Origin: Candidatus Saccharimonadota bacterium
Lineage (GTDB): Bacteria; Patescibacteriota; Saccharimonadia; CAILAD01; BJGX01
DNA length: 37,419 bases
Direction of reading: 5' to 3'
Assembly (NCBI GenBank): GCA_014191035.1
Contig: BJGX01000008.1
Coordinates: 1-37,419, forward strand
Both the position numbers and the translations under genes were made by a program. Each line of letters starts with the position of its first letter. Within the stretch, counting starts at the first letter, position 1. A model generated the notes under the pieces. It saw nothing but the letters and a program-made list of their open reading frames with translations. It was not told the origin of the DNA and ran no database searches. Positions 23,823-32,717 of the stretch are shown here, one piece after another.

Positions 23823-25226
23823 TTATAACTTCTTTTTTACAAAGCTAGGGATATCATCATCGTCTTCATTATCATCCCCCAGCTTAAGACCTTCCCTGAG
23901 AAAAGCTGGCTTATCGTAATCATCATCGTCCTCAAAATCAGAGGAGATTGTTTCAACAATTGGCTCGTCAGGTATTTTTTTATCTTTAGCTTCTTTATCT
24001 AAATCTTCATCAAAATCAAACTCAACAATTTCCTCATCTAAAGGTGCCGTAATAGGCTCAAAATCATATTCATTTTTTGGCTTAGCTGTAACCATAGGCT
24101 CAGGATCTTCATCAAAAACTGGTCTTGAACCATTGGCGTCCAAAAACGGTATTGTAGGTTCAGCTTCGCGCTCAGCTTCATCGTCTTCCAGGCTGGTAAG
24201 GTCAGTCTCTGGCTTAGTAAATAAGTCGCTGGACTTTGAGGCAGGATTCATAAAATGATTTCTTTGCATTCTTTCGGCATCAAAACCAGTAGCTACCAAG
24301 GTCACTCTTATCTCTCCAGTCATGTTTTCGTCCAAGACAGTACCCCAAATAATATTAGCTTCTGGATCAACGGAATCATGAATAAGCTTGGCGGCTTCTT
24401 CTATTTCGTGCATACCCATATCTCTACCACCCGTAAAGTTTATAAGCACACCTTTTGCTCCCTGAATAGAAACTTCTAGCAGTGGTGAATCCATCGCATA
24501 CTTGACTGCATCGATTGCACGAGTATCGCCACCACCCTGACCAATACCCATTAGGGCTGAGCCAGCATTGCTCATAATCGATTTAACATCTGCAAAGTCT
24601 AGGTTAACCAGGCCATTAACGGTAATTAAGTCAGCAATACCCTGAACGCCCTGCTTTAATACATCATCTACAGTACCAAATGCATCTAGTAGGCTTGTTT
24701 TCCTATCTACCAGCTGTAAAATTCGATCATTTGGAATTGTAATTAAAGTATCAACCTTGTCTTTAAGCTCTTCTATACCAGCTTCAGCAATTTTTCTTCG
24801 TCTATCACCCTCAAAGGTAAAAGGCTTAGTCACTATAGCTACAGTAAGAGCTCCTATTTCTTTTGCTATTCTTGCTACCACCGGAGCAGCACCCGAACCT
24901 GTGCCACCACCATAACCAGCAGTTATAAATACCATTTCGGAGTGCTTTAGAGCATTATATATGTCTTCTTCGCTCTCTTCAGCAGCCTGACGGCCCACAT
25001 CAGGATTAGCACCAGCACCAAGGCCACGAGTAGCTTCTTTGCCGATATGAACCTTGTTATTGGCCTGAGAGTAATGCAGGGCTTGGGCGTCAGTATTTAT
25101 CGCAACAAAATCAATACCACGAAGTTTCGATTGAACCATTCTATTTAAAGCATTACCCCCACCACCGCCGATACCAACGACTTTGATGCGCGCGAATGTT
25201 TCAATTTCAGGTAAGATTTCTGCCAT
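23823..25226 (-). CDS. ftsZ: cell division protein FtsZ
   Basis: FtsZ is the tubulin-like GTPase that forms the division ring. The 467-residue protein has [14 protein letters not shown] at the start, the tubulin signature [10 protein letters not shown] (near 105-115), and a GTPase/polymerisation core to about residue 318. A long acidic linker of about 135 residues follows, rich in Asp and Glu. The extreme C-terminus [10 protein letters not shown] matches the conserved peptide that binds FtsA. The start has a GAGGTGA Shine-Dalgarno 9 bases upstream. It is separated from ftsA by 219 bases that hold a separate promoter and a hairpin. nrdR follows 3 bases on. Confidence 0.98.
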   Translation of the reverse strand: MAEILPEIETFARIKVVGIGGGGGNALNRMVQSKLRGIDFVAINTDAQALHYSQANNKVHIGKEATRGLGAGANPDVGRQAAEESEEDIYNALKHSEMVFITAGYGGGTGSGAAPVVARIAKEIGALTVAIVTKPFTFEGDRRRKIAEAGIEELKDKVDTLITIPNDRILQLVDRKTSLLDAFGTVDDVLKQGVQGIADLITVNGLVNLDFADVKSIMSNAGSALMGIGQGGGDTRAIDAVKYAMDSPLLEVSIQGAKGVLINFTGGRDMGMHEIEEAAKLIHDSVDPEANIIWGTVLDENMTGEIRVTLVATGFDAERMQRNHFMNPASKSSDLFTKPETDLTSLEDDEAEREAEPTIPFLDANGSRPVFDEDPEPMVTAKPKNEYDFEPITAPLDEEIVEFDFDEDLDKEAKDKKIPDEPIVETISSDFEDDDDYDKPAFLREGLKLGDDNEDDDDIPSFVKKKL

Positions 25227-25261
25227 ATTTTTTGTTCACCTCATAATTTGATAATTGCTTG

Positions 25262-25278
25262 GGGAGGGTGTCCCTCCC
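25262..25278 (-). promoter_or_regulatory. GC-rich hairpin in the ftsZ 5' leader
   Basis: GGGAGGG, a 3-base loop, then CCCTCCC: seven perfect G-C-rich pairs in an AT-rich region, about 20 bases upstream of the ftsZ Shine-Dalgarno. No T-run follows on either strand, so it is not a normal terminator. It may protect the mRNA 5' end or influence translation. Confidence 0.5.
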
Positions 25279-25329
25279 AGATATAAAATCCCTTACCACA
25301 TACCCTCTTTAATATAAAAGGATAATCTA

Positions 25330-25358
25330 AGTATATATAAATCACCCAGCATATGCAA
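25330..25358 (-). promoter_or_regulatory. promoter of ftsZ
   Basis: On the minus strand, TTGCAT (25353-25358), a 17-base spacer and TATACT (25330-25335). The predicted leader is about 100 bases, including the GC-rich hairpin and the Shine-Dalgarno (25236-25242). The rest of 25227-25445 is AT-rich with no gene seen. Confidence 0.55.
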
Positions 25359-25445
25359 TATATTTATTCAACTATTTTAGCTAATTTATAGATATAAAAA
25401 ATGTGTTCAAGCGATTTATAAAAGTATTCAGTTGCGAGTATTTAT

Positions 25446-26681
25446 CTATGGAAGTATTTTTTTGAATACTGACTTAAATTTAGTTCCTACTTCGCCAAAT
25501 AAAGATTCAAAACGACTAGTCTTGTTTTCTCTAGGAATTTCCATATCCTCGAGCATCAAACCTATTGCCGATGTGTAGCTTGGGTCAGAAATCTTATCTG
25601 ATACACCAGTGTATTTCTGAGAAGAGCCTATGCTGGCGGGTAATTTTAATGTTTCGGATACAAAATCCGTGACCCCCTTAAGATTTGCTCCTCCTCCGGT
25701 CAAAACTATACCTGCTGCCAGTTGTCTACTAGGATCCGCTTTGTCTATTTCTTTTGAAATTATATTAAATATTTCATTGCATCTTGCAAAAACTATCTTA
25801 TCTATATCATTTTTAGAAAAGGAGCCTTTTCCACCCAGGTTTTCTAGATCTATCTTTTTTGTATCTCTTGGGTTTGGCCTTTTTGCTTCGGCATATTTGA
25901 TTTTTACCTTTTCGGCTATTTCAATATTTGTTTTAAGACCATAAACAAGGTCTTTTGTAATGTTGTTTGATCCTAGTGGCAATATACTGCTATAAATTAA
26001 CTTACCCTCTCTATATATAACAATCCCTGTCGTTTCTGATCCGAAATTAATTAGCACCGCACCAAGCTCCATCTGCTTTTTTGTGAGTACAGTTTTTGCT
26101 GCCGCGACTGGCACAATAAGTTGGCTATTGATTTGAATGCCTGATCTAAAAACAGCATTATCTAGGTTTTTTACTGCTGGTGTGGAGGCCGAAATTATAT
26201 GTGTCTCCGCCTCAAGTTTTATCCCATTCATACCAACAGGATCAGCAATTCCATTTTGGCCATCAACGGAGTATGAGTTTGTTAGTACCTGGATAATTTG
26301 TCGATTTGAATCCAGCTGAACAGAAGTCGCAGCCTTCTCAACCCTAATTAGTTCTTCTTTGGTAATTTCTCTATCAGCCCTTGATACCGCTATTACACCT
26401 CTAGAGTTCATACTTCTAATATGGCTTCCATCAATAGAAATAGTAGCGCGTTCAATAGCAATTCCACTCATTCTTTCAGCATCTTCAAGTGCAGCAGTTA
26501 TTGAGCTGACAGTTTCTTCAACGTCCACAACCACACCGCGCCTTAAGCCAGATGTCGGAGAAACGCCTAAGCCAATAATACTGGGGGTAGGAGAATCCTG
26601 TTGGTGCAAACCAACCACACAAACTACCTTACTGGTGCCGATGTCTAAACCGACGTATGTTTCTTCATTTTTTGGCGCCAT
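25446..26681 (-). CDS. ftsA: cell division protein FtsA
   Basis: FtsA is the actin-like ATPase that ties the FtsZ ring to the membrane. The 411-residue protein has the phosphate-1 motif VGLDIGTSKVVCVVG, the SHS2/1C region (about 85-165), the phosphate-2 strand VLINFGSETTGIVIY and the adenosine motif IVLTGGGANLKGV. The C-terminal FESLFGEVGTKFKSVFKKIL can form an amphipathic membrane-binding helix. It has its own promoter with a leader of only about 5 bases and no Shine-Dalgarno. It is upstream of ftsZ, the usual order. Confidence 0.97.
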   Translation of the reverse strand: MAPKNEETYVGLDIGTSKVVCVVGLHQQDSPTPSIIGLGVSPTSGLRRGVVVDVEETVSSITAALEDAERMSGIAIERATISIDGSHIRSMNSRGVIAVSRADREITKEELIRVEKAATSVQLDSNRQIIQVLTNSYSVDGQNGIADPVGMNGIKLEAETHIISASTPAVKNLDNAVFRSGIQINSQLIVPVAAAKTVLTKKQMELGAVLINFGSETTGIVIYREGKLIYSSILPLGSNNITKDLVYGLKTNIEIAEKVKIKYAEAKRPNPRDTKKIDLENLGGKGSFSKNDIDKIVFARCNEIFNIISKEIDKADPSRQLAAGIVLTGGGANLKGVTDFVSETLKLPASIGSSQKYTGVSDKISDPSYTSAIGLMLEDMEIPRENKTSRFESLFGEVGTKFKSVFKKILP

Positions 26682-26692
26682 AACTAAATGAC

Positions 26693-26721
26693 ATTATCGC
26701 ACCCATAGGTGTAAGTTGCAA
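26693..26721 (-). promoter_or_regulatory. promoter of ftsA
   Basis: On the minus strand, TTGCAA (26716-26721), a 17-base spacer ending in TGC, and GATAAT (26693-26698). The start site is predicted about 4-5 bases before the ATG, so the mRNA is nearly leaderless. Confidence 0.6.
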
Positions 26722-26724
26722 ATA

Positions 26725-27474
26725 CTAGCCTGCAATTACTTCGCAGCCTTCTTTTGTTACCAAAATGGTGTTTTCAAATTGGGCACTTAATGATCCGTCT
26801 CTGGTCATATAAGTCCAGCCATCTTCTGCTAAATACAAATCATTGGTGCTTACAGACGCAATTGGCTCAACAGCAATTGTCATTCCGGCCTTCAGCTCCT
26901 GACCAACTCCAGCCCTGCCATAGTTTGGTATCACTGGATCTTCGTGCAATTCATGCCCAACACCATGGCCAGTAAGGCTATAAATCGGCTTAAGATCGAA
27001 TTTGCGAAGAGTTTTTTCGATTGCTTCACTTACATCACCAACCCTTACGCCATCTTTGATTATTGCTATTGCTTCCTGTAAAGCCTCATAGCAGCCTTCC
27101 AGTAGCTTCTCTCCATCACGAGTGGGTTTGCCAAGGCTAATCGTTCTGGCTGCATCTGTGATCATGCCGCCATAGCTAACCCCATAGTCAATGCCGACCA
27201 AATCACCTTTTTGTAGCTTTTTAGATGAAGGAATAGCATGAACTATCTCGTTATTGACCGAAACGCAAACCCGTCCTGGAAAACCTTGGTAGCCCAAGAA
27301 AGCTGGCTCGCCTCCTAGCTTTCTTGTTTCTTCATCTGCAATTTTATCTAATTCCAAACTAGTGACGCCAGGCTTGGCTTTTTCTACCAAAATATCTAAA
27401 ACGCTACTTAAAATTTCTCCGCTCTTTTTTATATTTTCTATTTCCTCAGGAGTTTTGATGCGAGTATTTACCAT
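26725..27474 (-). CDS. map: methionine aminopeptidase, type I
   Basis: MetAP removes the initiator methionine from new proteins. The 249-residue protein carries His79 in NNEIVHAIP and the five metal ligands Asp96 (GIDYG), Asp107 (TDAART), His170 (TGHGVGHELHE), Glu203 (AVEPIA) and Glu234 (QFENTI). Length is typical of the short type Ia form with no zinc-finger extension. It is the last gene of the rpsU-to-map operon and overlaps the adk 3' end by 7 bases. The adk-map pairing is a common bacterial arrangement next to ribosomal protein genes. Confidence 0.97.
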   Translation of the reverse strand: MVNTRIKTPEEIENIKKSGEILSSVLDILVEKAKPGVTSLELDKIADEETRKLGGEPAFLGYQGFPGRVCVSVNNEIVHAIPSSKKLQKGDLVGIDYGVSYGGMITDAARTISLGKPTRDGEKLLEGCYEALQEAIAIIKDGVRVGDVSEAIEKTLRKFDLKPIYSLTGHGVGHELHEDPVIPNYGRAGVGQELKAGMTIAVEPIASVSTNDLYLAEDGWTYMTRDGSLSAQFENTILVTKEGCEVIAG

Positions 27475-28013
27475 TTTAAGGCCTCCTTCATTCTTTCATG
27501 GATATCTTCCACACTTCCCATGCCATCGACAATACTGAGCAAGCCCTTGTCTTTATAGTAATCAATAACATCTTTAGTATCATCATGAAAAATAGCTATT
27601 CTATGCTCAATAACCTCTTTTTTATCGTCAGCTCTACCTCTTTTTAAAAGTCTTTTCATAGACTCTTCGTCTGTAATATTAAGAAGAATGTATCTAGAAA
27701 TTTCAATATCATTACTTTTTGCAAAATCATCAAGCCATTTTGCCTGAGATAGTCTTCTTGGAAAACCATCTGAAATTATCACACTTTCGCTACTGAAACT
27801 CTTCAACTTTTCACTCACCAAGGAATTAACCATGTCATTATCTACCAGGTCCCCCTGTTCAACTTCAGCCTTTATCTCTGGATCAGATTCAGCCTTTTTT
27901 CGTATCAAGTCCCCAGCCTCTATAACATTTACTTTTCGAATTTTTGAAAGTAATTCTATTTGAGTGTCTTTTCCAGAACCAGGCAAACCGATTACCACAA
28001 TTAATTTGTTCAT
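27468..28013 (-). CDS. adk: adenylate kinase (short form)
   Basis: Adenylate kinase converts ATP and AMP to two ADP. The 181-residue protein has the P-loop GLPGSGKDT (9-17, Lys15), where the usual GGPGSGKGT glycine before Thr is Asp. It also has the AMP-site DGFPRRLSQA and the LID arginines KRGRADDKKEVIEHRI. The LID is the short type without the zinc-binding insert, which explains the length. It sits between dgkA (ATGA overlap) and map (7-base overlap). UMP/CMP kinase activity cannot be excluded, but the motif set and the map neighbour favour Adk. Confidence 0.93.
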   Translation of the reverse strand: MNKLIVVIGLPGSGKDTQIELLSKIRKVNVIEAGDLIRKKAESDPEIKAEVEQGDLVDNDMVNSLVSEKLKSFSSESVIISDGFPRRLSQAKWLDDFAKSNDIEISRYILLNITDEESMKRLLKRGRADDKKEVIEHRIAIFHDDTKDVIDYYKDKGLLSIVDGMGSVEDIHERMKEALKW

Positions 28014-28378
28014 TTAACAAATGGCCTAATTATTTCGATTATTCTAGGTATAAATACGATTCCTGCAACGACTATCGCACCTATCGCCGTTAAAAGTACC
28101 GCTGCAGCCATCATGTCTTTAGTAATTTGGATGGCATGATTGTTTTCTTGACTTATCAAATCTAGAGTTTTTTCAATTGCAGTATTGACTATCTCTGCAA
28201 AAATAACCAAAACTATCGACAGAAAAACAAAAAGAAATTCTAGTACACCGACCCTAAGAATGATTGAAGATACTATCGCTAAAAAAGCCAAAAATAGATG
28301 AATTTTTGCATTTCTTTCAGATTTAATAACCTCTTTTAAACCTCTAATTGCGTACTTAAAACTGCTTAGTGCGACCAT
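28010..28378 (-). CDS. dgkA: diacylglycerol/undecaprenol kinase
   Basis: This small integral membrane kinase family phosphorylates diacylglycerol or, in Gram-positive-like bacteria, undecaprenol, to recycle the lipid carrier for cell-wall synthesis. The 122-residue protein has a short amphipathic start (SFKYAIRGLKEVIKSERNAKIHL), three membrane helices (about 28-45, 48-66, 92-112) and the catalytic signature IFAEIVNTAIEKTLDLI. The last part is extended and includes KDMMAAAVLL. It ends at TGA in an ATGA overlap with adk, and its start overlaps ybeY by 13 bases. The undecaprenol substrate is favoured by the organism type. Confidence 0.95.
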   Translation of the reverse strand: MVALSSFKYAIRGLKEVIKSERNAKIHLFLAFLAIVSSIILRVGVLEFLFVFLSIVLVIFAEIVNTAIEKTLDLISQENNHAIQITKDMMAAAVLLTAIGAIVVAGIVFIPRIIEIIRPFVK

Positions 28379-28809
28379 TTGAAATCCCTATATTCATAAT
28401 TTAACTTTTTCATAATATCACTTTGAATAGCATCTAAGCTAGCTGCTTGTTTATGATCTTGATGGTCATAACCCAATATATGCAATATTCCATGGGCAAC
28501 TAATAGACTCAACTCGGCTTCAAGACTAATTTTATTTTCTTTAGCCTGAGACTCGGCTATTTTTGTACAGACTACAATATCGCCATCGCTATCTTGGGCA
28601 GAATCGTTGTATTCAAAGCTTAAAACATCGGTTGGGTAATTATTACCCGCATATTTTTCATTAAGCTCCTGAATAGTTTTGGGGTCAACAAAAGAAAGCC
28701 CTATATTATAAGCCTTGCTTGATACCACCGAATCATTAACACATTCTGCAATTGATTGAAGCTGAGTCGATGTTAGTGGACTTTTGCCTTCAAGATATAA
28801 ATTAATCAT
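28366..28809 (-). CDS. ybeY: endoribonuclease YbeY
   Basis: YbeY is a metal-dependent endoribonuclease that takes part in 16S rRNA 3'-end maturation and ribosome quality control. The 147-residue protein has the zinc motif HGILHILGYDH (His106, His110, His116), preceded by the conserved NYPTDVLSFEY strand and GDIVVC. Length is normal. It follows yqeY by 4 bases and overlaps dgkA. The ybeY-dgkA pairing is common in Gram-positive bacteria. Confidence 0.97.
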   Translation of the reverse strand: MINLYLEGKSPLTSTQLQSIAECVNDSVVSSKAYNIGLSFVDPKTIQELNEKYAGNNYPTDVLSFEYNDSAQDSDGDIVVCTKIAESQAKENKISLEAELSLLVAHGILHILGYDHQDHKQAASLDAIQSDIMKKLNYEYRDFKWSH

Positions 28810-28813
28810 TGAC

Positions 28814-29260
28814 TTACTTGGATAATTTTTGCTTTGCTAATTCCGCAATCATTGAGCCGTCGGCTTGGCCTTCAGTCTTCTGTCGTACTAGCCCAATCAC
28901 CTTGCCCATGTCGGCCGGTCCTGAAGCTCCTAGTTCAGCGATAGCAGAATCAACGGCCTTTTCAACTTCGTCTTGGCTCATTTGCTCTGGAAGATACTTT
29001 TCGATTACATCTAGCTCGGCTTTTTCTTCATTAGCCAAATCTTCTCTTTTTGCGTCTTCGTACTGCTTAATTGAGTCCTGGTGTTTTTTAGCTTCCTTTT
29101 GAAGCACAGACAAAGCTTCTTGCATAGTCAAATCATGCCCAAGCTCTATCTGGTAATTTTTTAAAGCACTTTTTAACAATCTTAAAGTTGTGGTGCGAAC
29201 TTCGTCGCGCAATTTCATTGCTTCAGCTAGATCACTCTCTAGTTGATCAATCAAATCCAT
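28814..29260 (-). CDS. yqeY: GatB/YqeY domain protein
   Basis: YqeY-like proteins share the C-terminal helical domain of GatB, the amidotransferase subunit that acts on misacylated tRNA; their own role is not settled. The 148-residue protein has the typical start LIDQLESDLAEAMKLRDEVRTTTLRLLKSALKN (paraphrased in position 4-36), the centre EKYLPEQMSQDEVEKAV and the tail GKVIGLVRQKTEGQADG. Its ATG shares one base with the rpsU stop (TAATG), the conserved rpsU-yqeY pairing seen in many bacteria. Confidence 0.95.
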   Translation of the reverse strand: MDLIDQLESDLAEAMKLRDEVRTTTLRLLKSALKNYQIELGHDLTMQEALSVLQKEAKKHQDSIKQYEDAKREDLANEEKAELDVIEKYLPEQMSQDEVEKAVDSAIAELGASGPADMGKVIGLVRQKTEGQADGSMIAELAKQKLSK

Positions 29261-29469
29261 TATCTTGATCCGAGCATTTCGCGCATCTTTTGCTCTTTGC
29301 GAACACGCTTGCGAATTGCAACTTCCCTTGCTTCAGTTTTAGATATAGGCTTTTGGAAGTATTTCTTCTGACGAGCAGTAGTCAAAATTCCTGACTGGAT
29401 AACTTTCTTATTAAAGCGTCTAATCATATTTTCTACTGATTCATCTTCTTTTCTGGTAACCTGTAACAA
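29260..29469 (-). CDS. rpsU: 30S ribosomal protein bS21
   Basis: bS21 binds near the anti-Shine-Dalgarno region of 16S rRNA and helps initiation. The 69-residue basic protein has the family pattern ESVENMIRRFNKKV followed by a long arginine/lysine-rich helix. Translation starts at a TTG, supported by an AAGGAG Shine-Dalgarno 6 bases upstream and by the correct bS21 N-terminal length. It leads the operon rpsU-yqeY-ybeY-dgkA-adk-map. bS21 is of interest because it favours Shine-Dalgarno initiation in a genome where many mRNAs appear to be leaderless. Confidence 0.95.
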   Translation of the reverse strand: MLQVTRKEDESVENMIRRFNKKVIQSGILTTARQKKYFQKPISKTEAREVAIRKRVRKEQKMREMLGSR

Positions 29470-29496
29470 ATTATTCTCCTTTTTTACGATTGTTGA

Positions 29497-29519
29497 ATTA
29501 TAAAATCTGAATAATTATA
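29497..29519 (-). promoter_or_regulatory. candidate -10 boxes of the rpsU operon
   Basis: Two TATAAT hexamers on the minus strand (29497-29502 and 29514-29519) lie 27 and 44 bases before the rpsU TTG. Either gives a short leader with the AAGGAG Shine-Dalgarno. Confidence 0.5.
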
Positions 29520-29538
29520 CCTGAAAACAACAAAAAAC

Positions 29539-30804
29539 TCAATAGCCTAGGCTTTTTTTGATATTTTCAATTAACTTGTTTTGCTTATCAACTTGCTGAT
29601 TTCCCGAAGCCATATCCTTTATTATCGCTTCTTTTTGTTGAGCTTCTCTGTCGCCTATAATTACGGCATGCTTTACTCCCAATTTGGCCGCAATAGATAA
29701 TTGATCGCCCATTGATTTTTTCGAAAAATTCGATTGGGCCGAAATACCCTCATTAAGCAGTCTCTCAAGCACTACTTCGGCGTCTAGGGCGGCATCCTTT
29801 CCTATTGCAACCACGAATACATCTGGGTTTTTAAGCTCTGGGCTAAAATTCATTTCTTCTAATTCGATTTTTATTCTATCTACACCCAAGCCAAAGCCAA
29901 CTGCAGGAGTCTTTGGGCCACCCATCAACTCAACTAGTCCATCATATCTTCCGCCTCCCCCAACACTAAAGCTCGCGCCTTCTCTTGAAGCAACATATTC
30001 AAAAACAATATCATTATAGTAATCTAATCCCCTTACAAGCCGAGTATTTAGTTCGTACTCAATTCCACAGCCCTCTAACATTTCTAGAATTGCCTGGAAT
30101 CTTTCAGAAGATTCTTTTCCTAAATAATCAATAATATGAGGCGCCTCTTCTACCAATTGTTTTACACTATCATCTTTAGTATCGAGTATCCTTAAGGGAT
30201 TTTTGTCTAACTGAAGCTGGTTTATCTCTGGAAGCTTATCCTTGTGTCTTTCAAAATATTCTCGCAAGACCTCTATATACTTTTGACGATCTTCGGGTGT
30301 ACCAATACTGTTTATTAAAACCTTATGTTTTAAACCAAGCTTATTTAATAATCTCGAACCTAGCGCGATGACATGCACGTCCGATGTAACCGTAGAGTCT
30401 CCAAATACCTCAAAGCCTAGCTGTGTATGCTGTCTATATCTCCCTAGCTGGGGCCTTTCATACCTAAAATGAGACTCAATATAATAGAGGCTAATAGGCT
30501 TAGGGAGGCTTGCCATTCCGTTCTCGATGTAGGCACGAACCACACCAGCAGTACTTTCTGGTTTCAAAGTAAGGCTATTTCCGGAACGATCCTCAAAACT
30601 ATACATTTCCTTACTTACCACTTCTGTGCCCTCGCCGACCGCTCTAGTGAACAGCTCTGTACTTTCAAGAGCTGGAGTCGATATGCGCTCACCTCCTGCT
30701 TGTTTGCAAATATCCACAAATGATTCAGTAATAAAGCTCCAGATTTTCTGATCCTCTGGTAGTAAATCCTGCATGCCTCTAGGTCTTTGATATTTAATTG
30801 CCAT
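29539..30804 (-). CDS. hisS: histidyl-tRNA synthetase
   Basis: HisRS charges tRNA-His. The 421-residue class II enzyme has motif 1 (around PALESTELFTRAVGE), motif 2 (SHFRYERPQLGRYRQ), the histidine-binding signature LVRGLDYYNDIVFEY and motif 3 (GFGLGVDRI). The C-terminal anticodon-binding domain spans about 330-421. Length is normal. It is a single-gene unit. A TAAAAT box ends 6 bases before the ATG and there is no Shine-Dalgarno. Confidence 0.97.
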   Translation of the reverse strand: MAIKYQRPRGMQDLLPEDQKIWSFITESFVDICKQAGGERISTPALESTELFTRAVGEGTEVVSKEMYSFEDRSGNSLTLKPESTAGVVRAYIENGMASLPKPISLYYIESHFRYERPQLGRYRQHTQLGFEVFGDSTVTSDVHVIALGSRLLNKLGLKHKVLINSIGTPEDRQKYIEVLREYFERHKDKLPEINQLQLDKNPLRILDTKDDSVKQLVEEAPHIIDYLGKESSERFQAILEMLEGCGIEYELNTRLVRGLDYYNDIVFEYVASREGASFSVGGGGRYDGLVELMGGPKTPAVGFGLGVDRIKIELEEMNFSPELKNPDVFVVAIGKDAALDAEVVLERLLNEGISAQSNFSKKSMGDQLSIAAKLGVKHAVIIGDREAQQKEAIIKDMASGNQQVDKQNKLIENIKKSLGY

Positions 30805-30810
30805 AAAGCA

Positions 30811-30816
30811 ATTTTA
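30811..30816 (-). promoter_or_regulatory. -10 box of hisS (leaderless)
   Basis: TAAAAT on the minus strand ends 6 bases before the hisS ATG. The remaining gap up to recJ (30817-31006) is very AT-rich; I saw no gene, terminator or clear structure there beyond two copies of TATGCAT. Confidence 0.5.
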
Positions 30817-31006
30817 ACTCTTAATACCTATCTCCACAAATATGAACAATGGTAATGAGTAATTATTTTAAAGAGTTTTCATTAATATAGTTTTGATCAA
30901 AAAATATGCATGATATTTCGGATACATTTTTTTATGCATATAATCATTATCATATCTGTAAATATAATTTATACTTAAAATAATATTAATTAATTGTATA
31001 AATAAT

Positions 31007-32680
31007 TTATTCTTTTGTTACTATATCTACAATCTCTATTTGATGAGTTCTTTTGTCCATCCAAATATTTTCGCCAAGTTCAAATGCAATTTCAATTTCT
31101 TGGCCAACTTCTAATTCACTAAATTCATCTGCCTTACCAAAACCAATAGCCACATGCTCCGCACCATCATTGGACTTAAGCTTAAGTCTTAAATGAGAAG
31201 CATCACTTCCTACAAGCCTAATTTCGGAAACTTTATAGGAGCCCCTCATATACGGCTTTCTGTTGCTATTACCAAAAGGCGCTAATTGTGCGACATCATC
31301 ATATATTGAAAGACTAGGTGAGTTTGTGCCCAAATCCAGCCCAATATCAATTATTTTAAAGTTGTTTTTAGCGTCCATGTTCTCAATAGTGTAGCGATTA
31401 ATTCTGTACCTGAATTCATCCAATCTATCGGTCCTAAGTTTTAGTCCCGCTGCAAAATTATGTCCACCAAAAGTATCAATTAAATCTGATGAGTCCCTTA
31501 TAGCATCTATAATGCTAAATGAGCCATAACTTCTGGCAGATCCCTTGGAATACTCACCAAGCTCTTGTAATAGTATTACTGGCTTGTGCCATTTCTCAGA
31601 TATTCTACTGGCAACTATCCCAATGACTCCATGCGACCAGTCGGCACTACTTAGTACCAAAATAGGATCCTTTTTGTATTTTTTTGCAATTTTGTTGGCT
31701 TCAACAAAAATATCCTTAGTGCTTTCTTGTCTTTTAGTATTTAGCTCATTCAGGACCTGACTATGTTCATCGGCCTGAGCCCTTGATCTTGCGATAAGCA
31801 CATCTAGTGCATTCTGTGCATGTGTCAACCTGCCGGCTGCATTTAATCTTGGTCCTATCTTAAATCCTAAATCATCTTCAGATATTTTAGCGATATCTAC
31901 AGATGACTTTTCGGCCAAAGAAACTAGACCAGCTCGCTTAGTTTTCTTCATGACCTTCAAACCAAAAGATGTCAAAATTCGATTGTCCCCCGTAAGCGGT
32001 ACTACGTCGCATACAGTTCCAAGTGCCACCAAATCTAGCAGCCATTTTTCTTGCCCGGGCTTTATTAGCTCGTATTTCTGCTGAAGGGCCCGAATCAAAT
32101 AAAACGCCACGCCAACGCCCGCTAAATCATTAAGCTGATTATCAATCTCTAGTTTTGGGTTGACGCATGCGACTGCGCCAGCAGGTGCATTACCATCTGG
32201 TTCGTGATGATCCGTCACTACTATATCTAGGCCGATATTGCGAGCCAAATCTAATTGCTCGTGAGCAGTTGTTCCGCAATCAACCGTAATAACTAAATCG
32301 TAGCCGTCTTTTTTTAACTTCTTAATAGCCTGAGAGTTCAGTCCATAGCCCTCTTCGAATCTATCGGGAATGTATAGATCAACCTCTGTTCCCATCATAA
32401 TGAATGCGTCCTTCATCAGCGCCGAAGAGCTGAGCCCATCTATATCATAATCACCATAGATCACAATTTTCTCGTTTTTATTAATGGCCTTTTTTATTCT
32501 CTCAACAGCAATTTTCATATTAGGAATAATGAATGGGTCATTGAGGGAATCGTAGTTGGGATTTAAAAAACTTTCCAGCTCCTTAGGGCTAAGGCCTCTT
32601 TTTTGCAAAATCAAAGAAGACACATTGTCATTCAATGAATAATTAACTGCGTTTGAATCTTCCCAAATAATTTTAGGCAT
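31007..32680 (-). CDS. recJ: single-stranded-DNA exonuclease RecJ
   Basis: RecJ degrades single-stranded DNA 5' to 3' in recombination and mismatch repair. The 557-residue protein has the DHH phosphoesterase motifs DYDIDG (77-82), VDCGT (about 133-137) and DHH (157-159), the DHHA1 domain with GGHNFAAGL (about 413-421) and a C-terminal OB-fold domain (about 440-557). Length is at the short end of the normal range. A TACACT box lies 6 bases before the ATG, so it probably has its own leaderless mRNA. The 57-codon small ORF is just upstream. Confidence 0.96.
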   Translation of the reverse strand: MPKIIWEDSNAVNYSLNDNVSSLILQKRGLSPKELESFLNPNYDSLNDPFIIPNMKIAVERIKKAINKNEKIVIYGDYDIDGLSSSALMKDAFIMMGTEVDLYIPDRFEEGYGLNSQAIKKLKKDGYDLVITVDCGTTAHEQLDLARNIGLDIVVTDHHEPDGNAPAGAVACVNPKLEIDNQLNDLAGVGVAFYLIRALQQKYELIKPGQEKWLLDLVALGTVCDVVPLTGDNRILTSFGLKVMKKTKRAGLVSLAEKSSVDIAKISEDDLGFKIGPRLNAAGRLTHAQNALDVLIARSRAQADEHSQVLNELNTKRQESTKDIFVEANKIAKKYKKDPILVLSSADWSHGVIGIVASRISEKWHKPVILLQELGEYSKGSARSYGSFSIIDAIRDSSDLIDTFGGHNFAAGLKLRTDRLDEFRYRINRYTIENMDAKNNFKIIDIGLDLGTNSPSLSIYDDVAQLAPFGNSNRKPYMRGSYKVSEIRLVGSDASHLRLKLKSNDGAEHVAIGFGKADEFSELEVGQEIEIAFELGENIWMDKRTHQIEIVDIVTKE

Positions 32681-32686
32681 ACTAAT

Positions 32687-32692
32687 AGTGTA
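32687..32692 (-). promoter_or_regulatory. -10 box of recJ (leaderless)
   Basis: TACACT on the minus strand ends 6 bases before the recJ ATG. It lies behind the small ORF stop. Confidence 0.4.
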
Positions 32693-32717
32693 GCCGATAA
32701 TTTACTAGTTTTGATGA

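Noticed and set aside
25262-25278. The GC-rich hairpin as a Rho-independent terminator
   Set aside because: Neither strand has a T-run after it.
30817-31006. AT-rich gap between hisS and recJ as an origin or small RNA gene
   Set aside because: It has no DnaA-box cluster, terminator, tRNA fold or conserved element that I could see.
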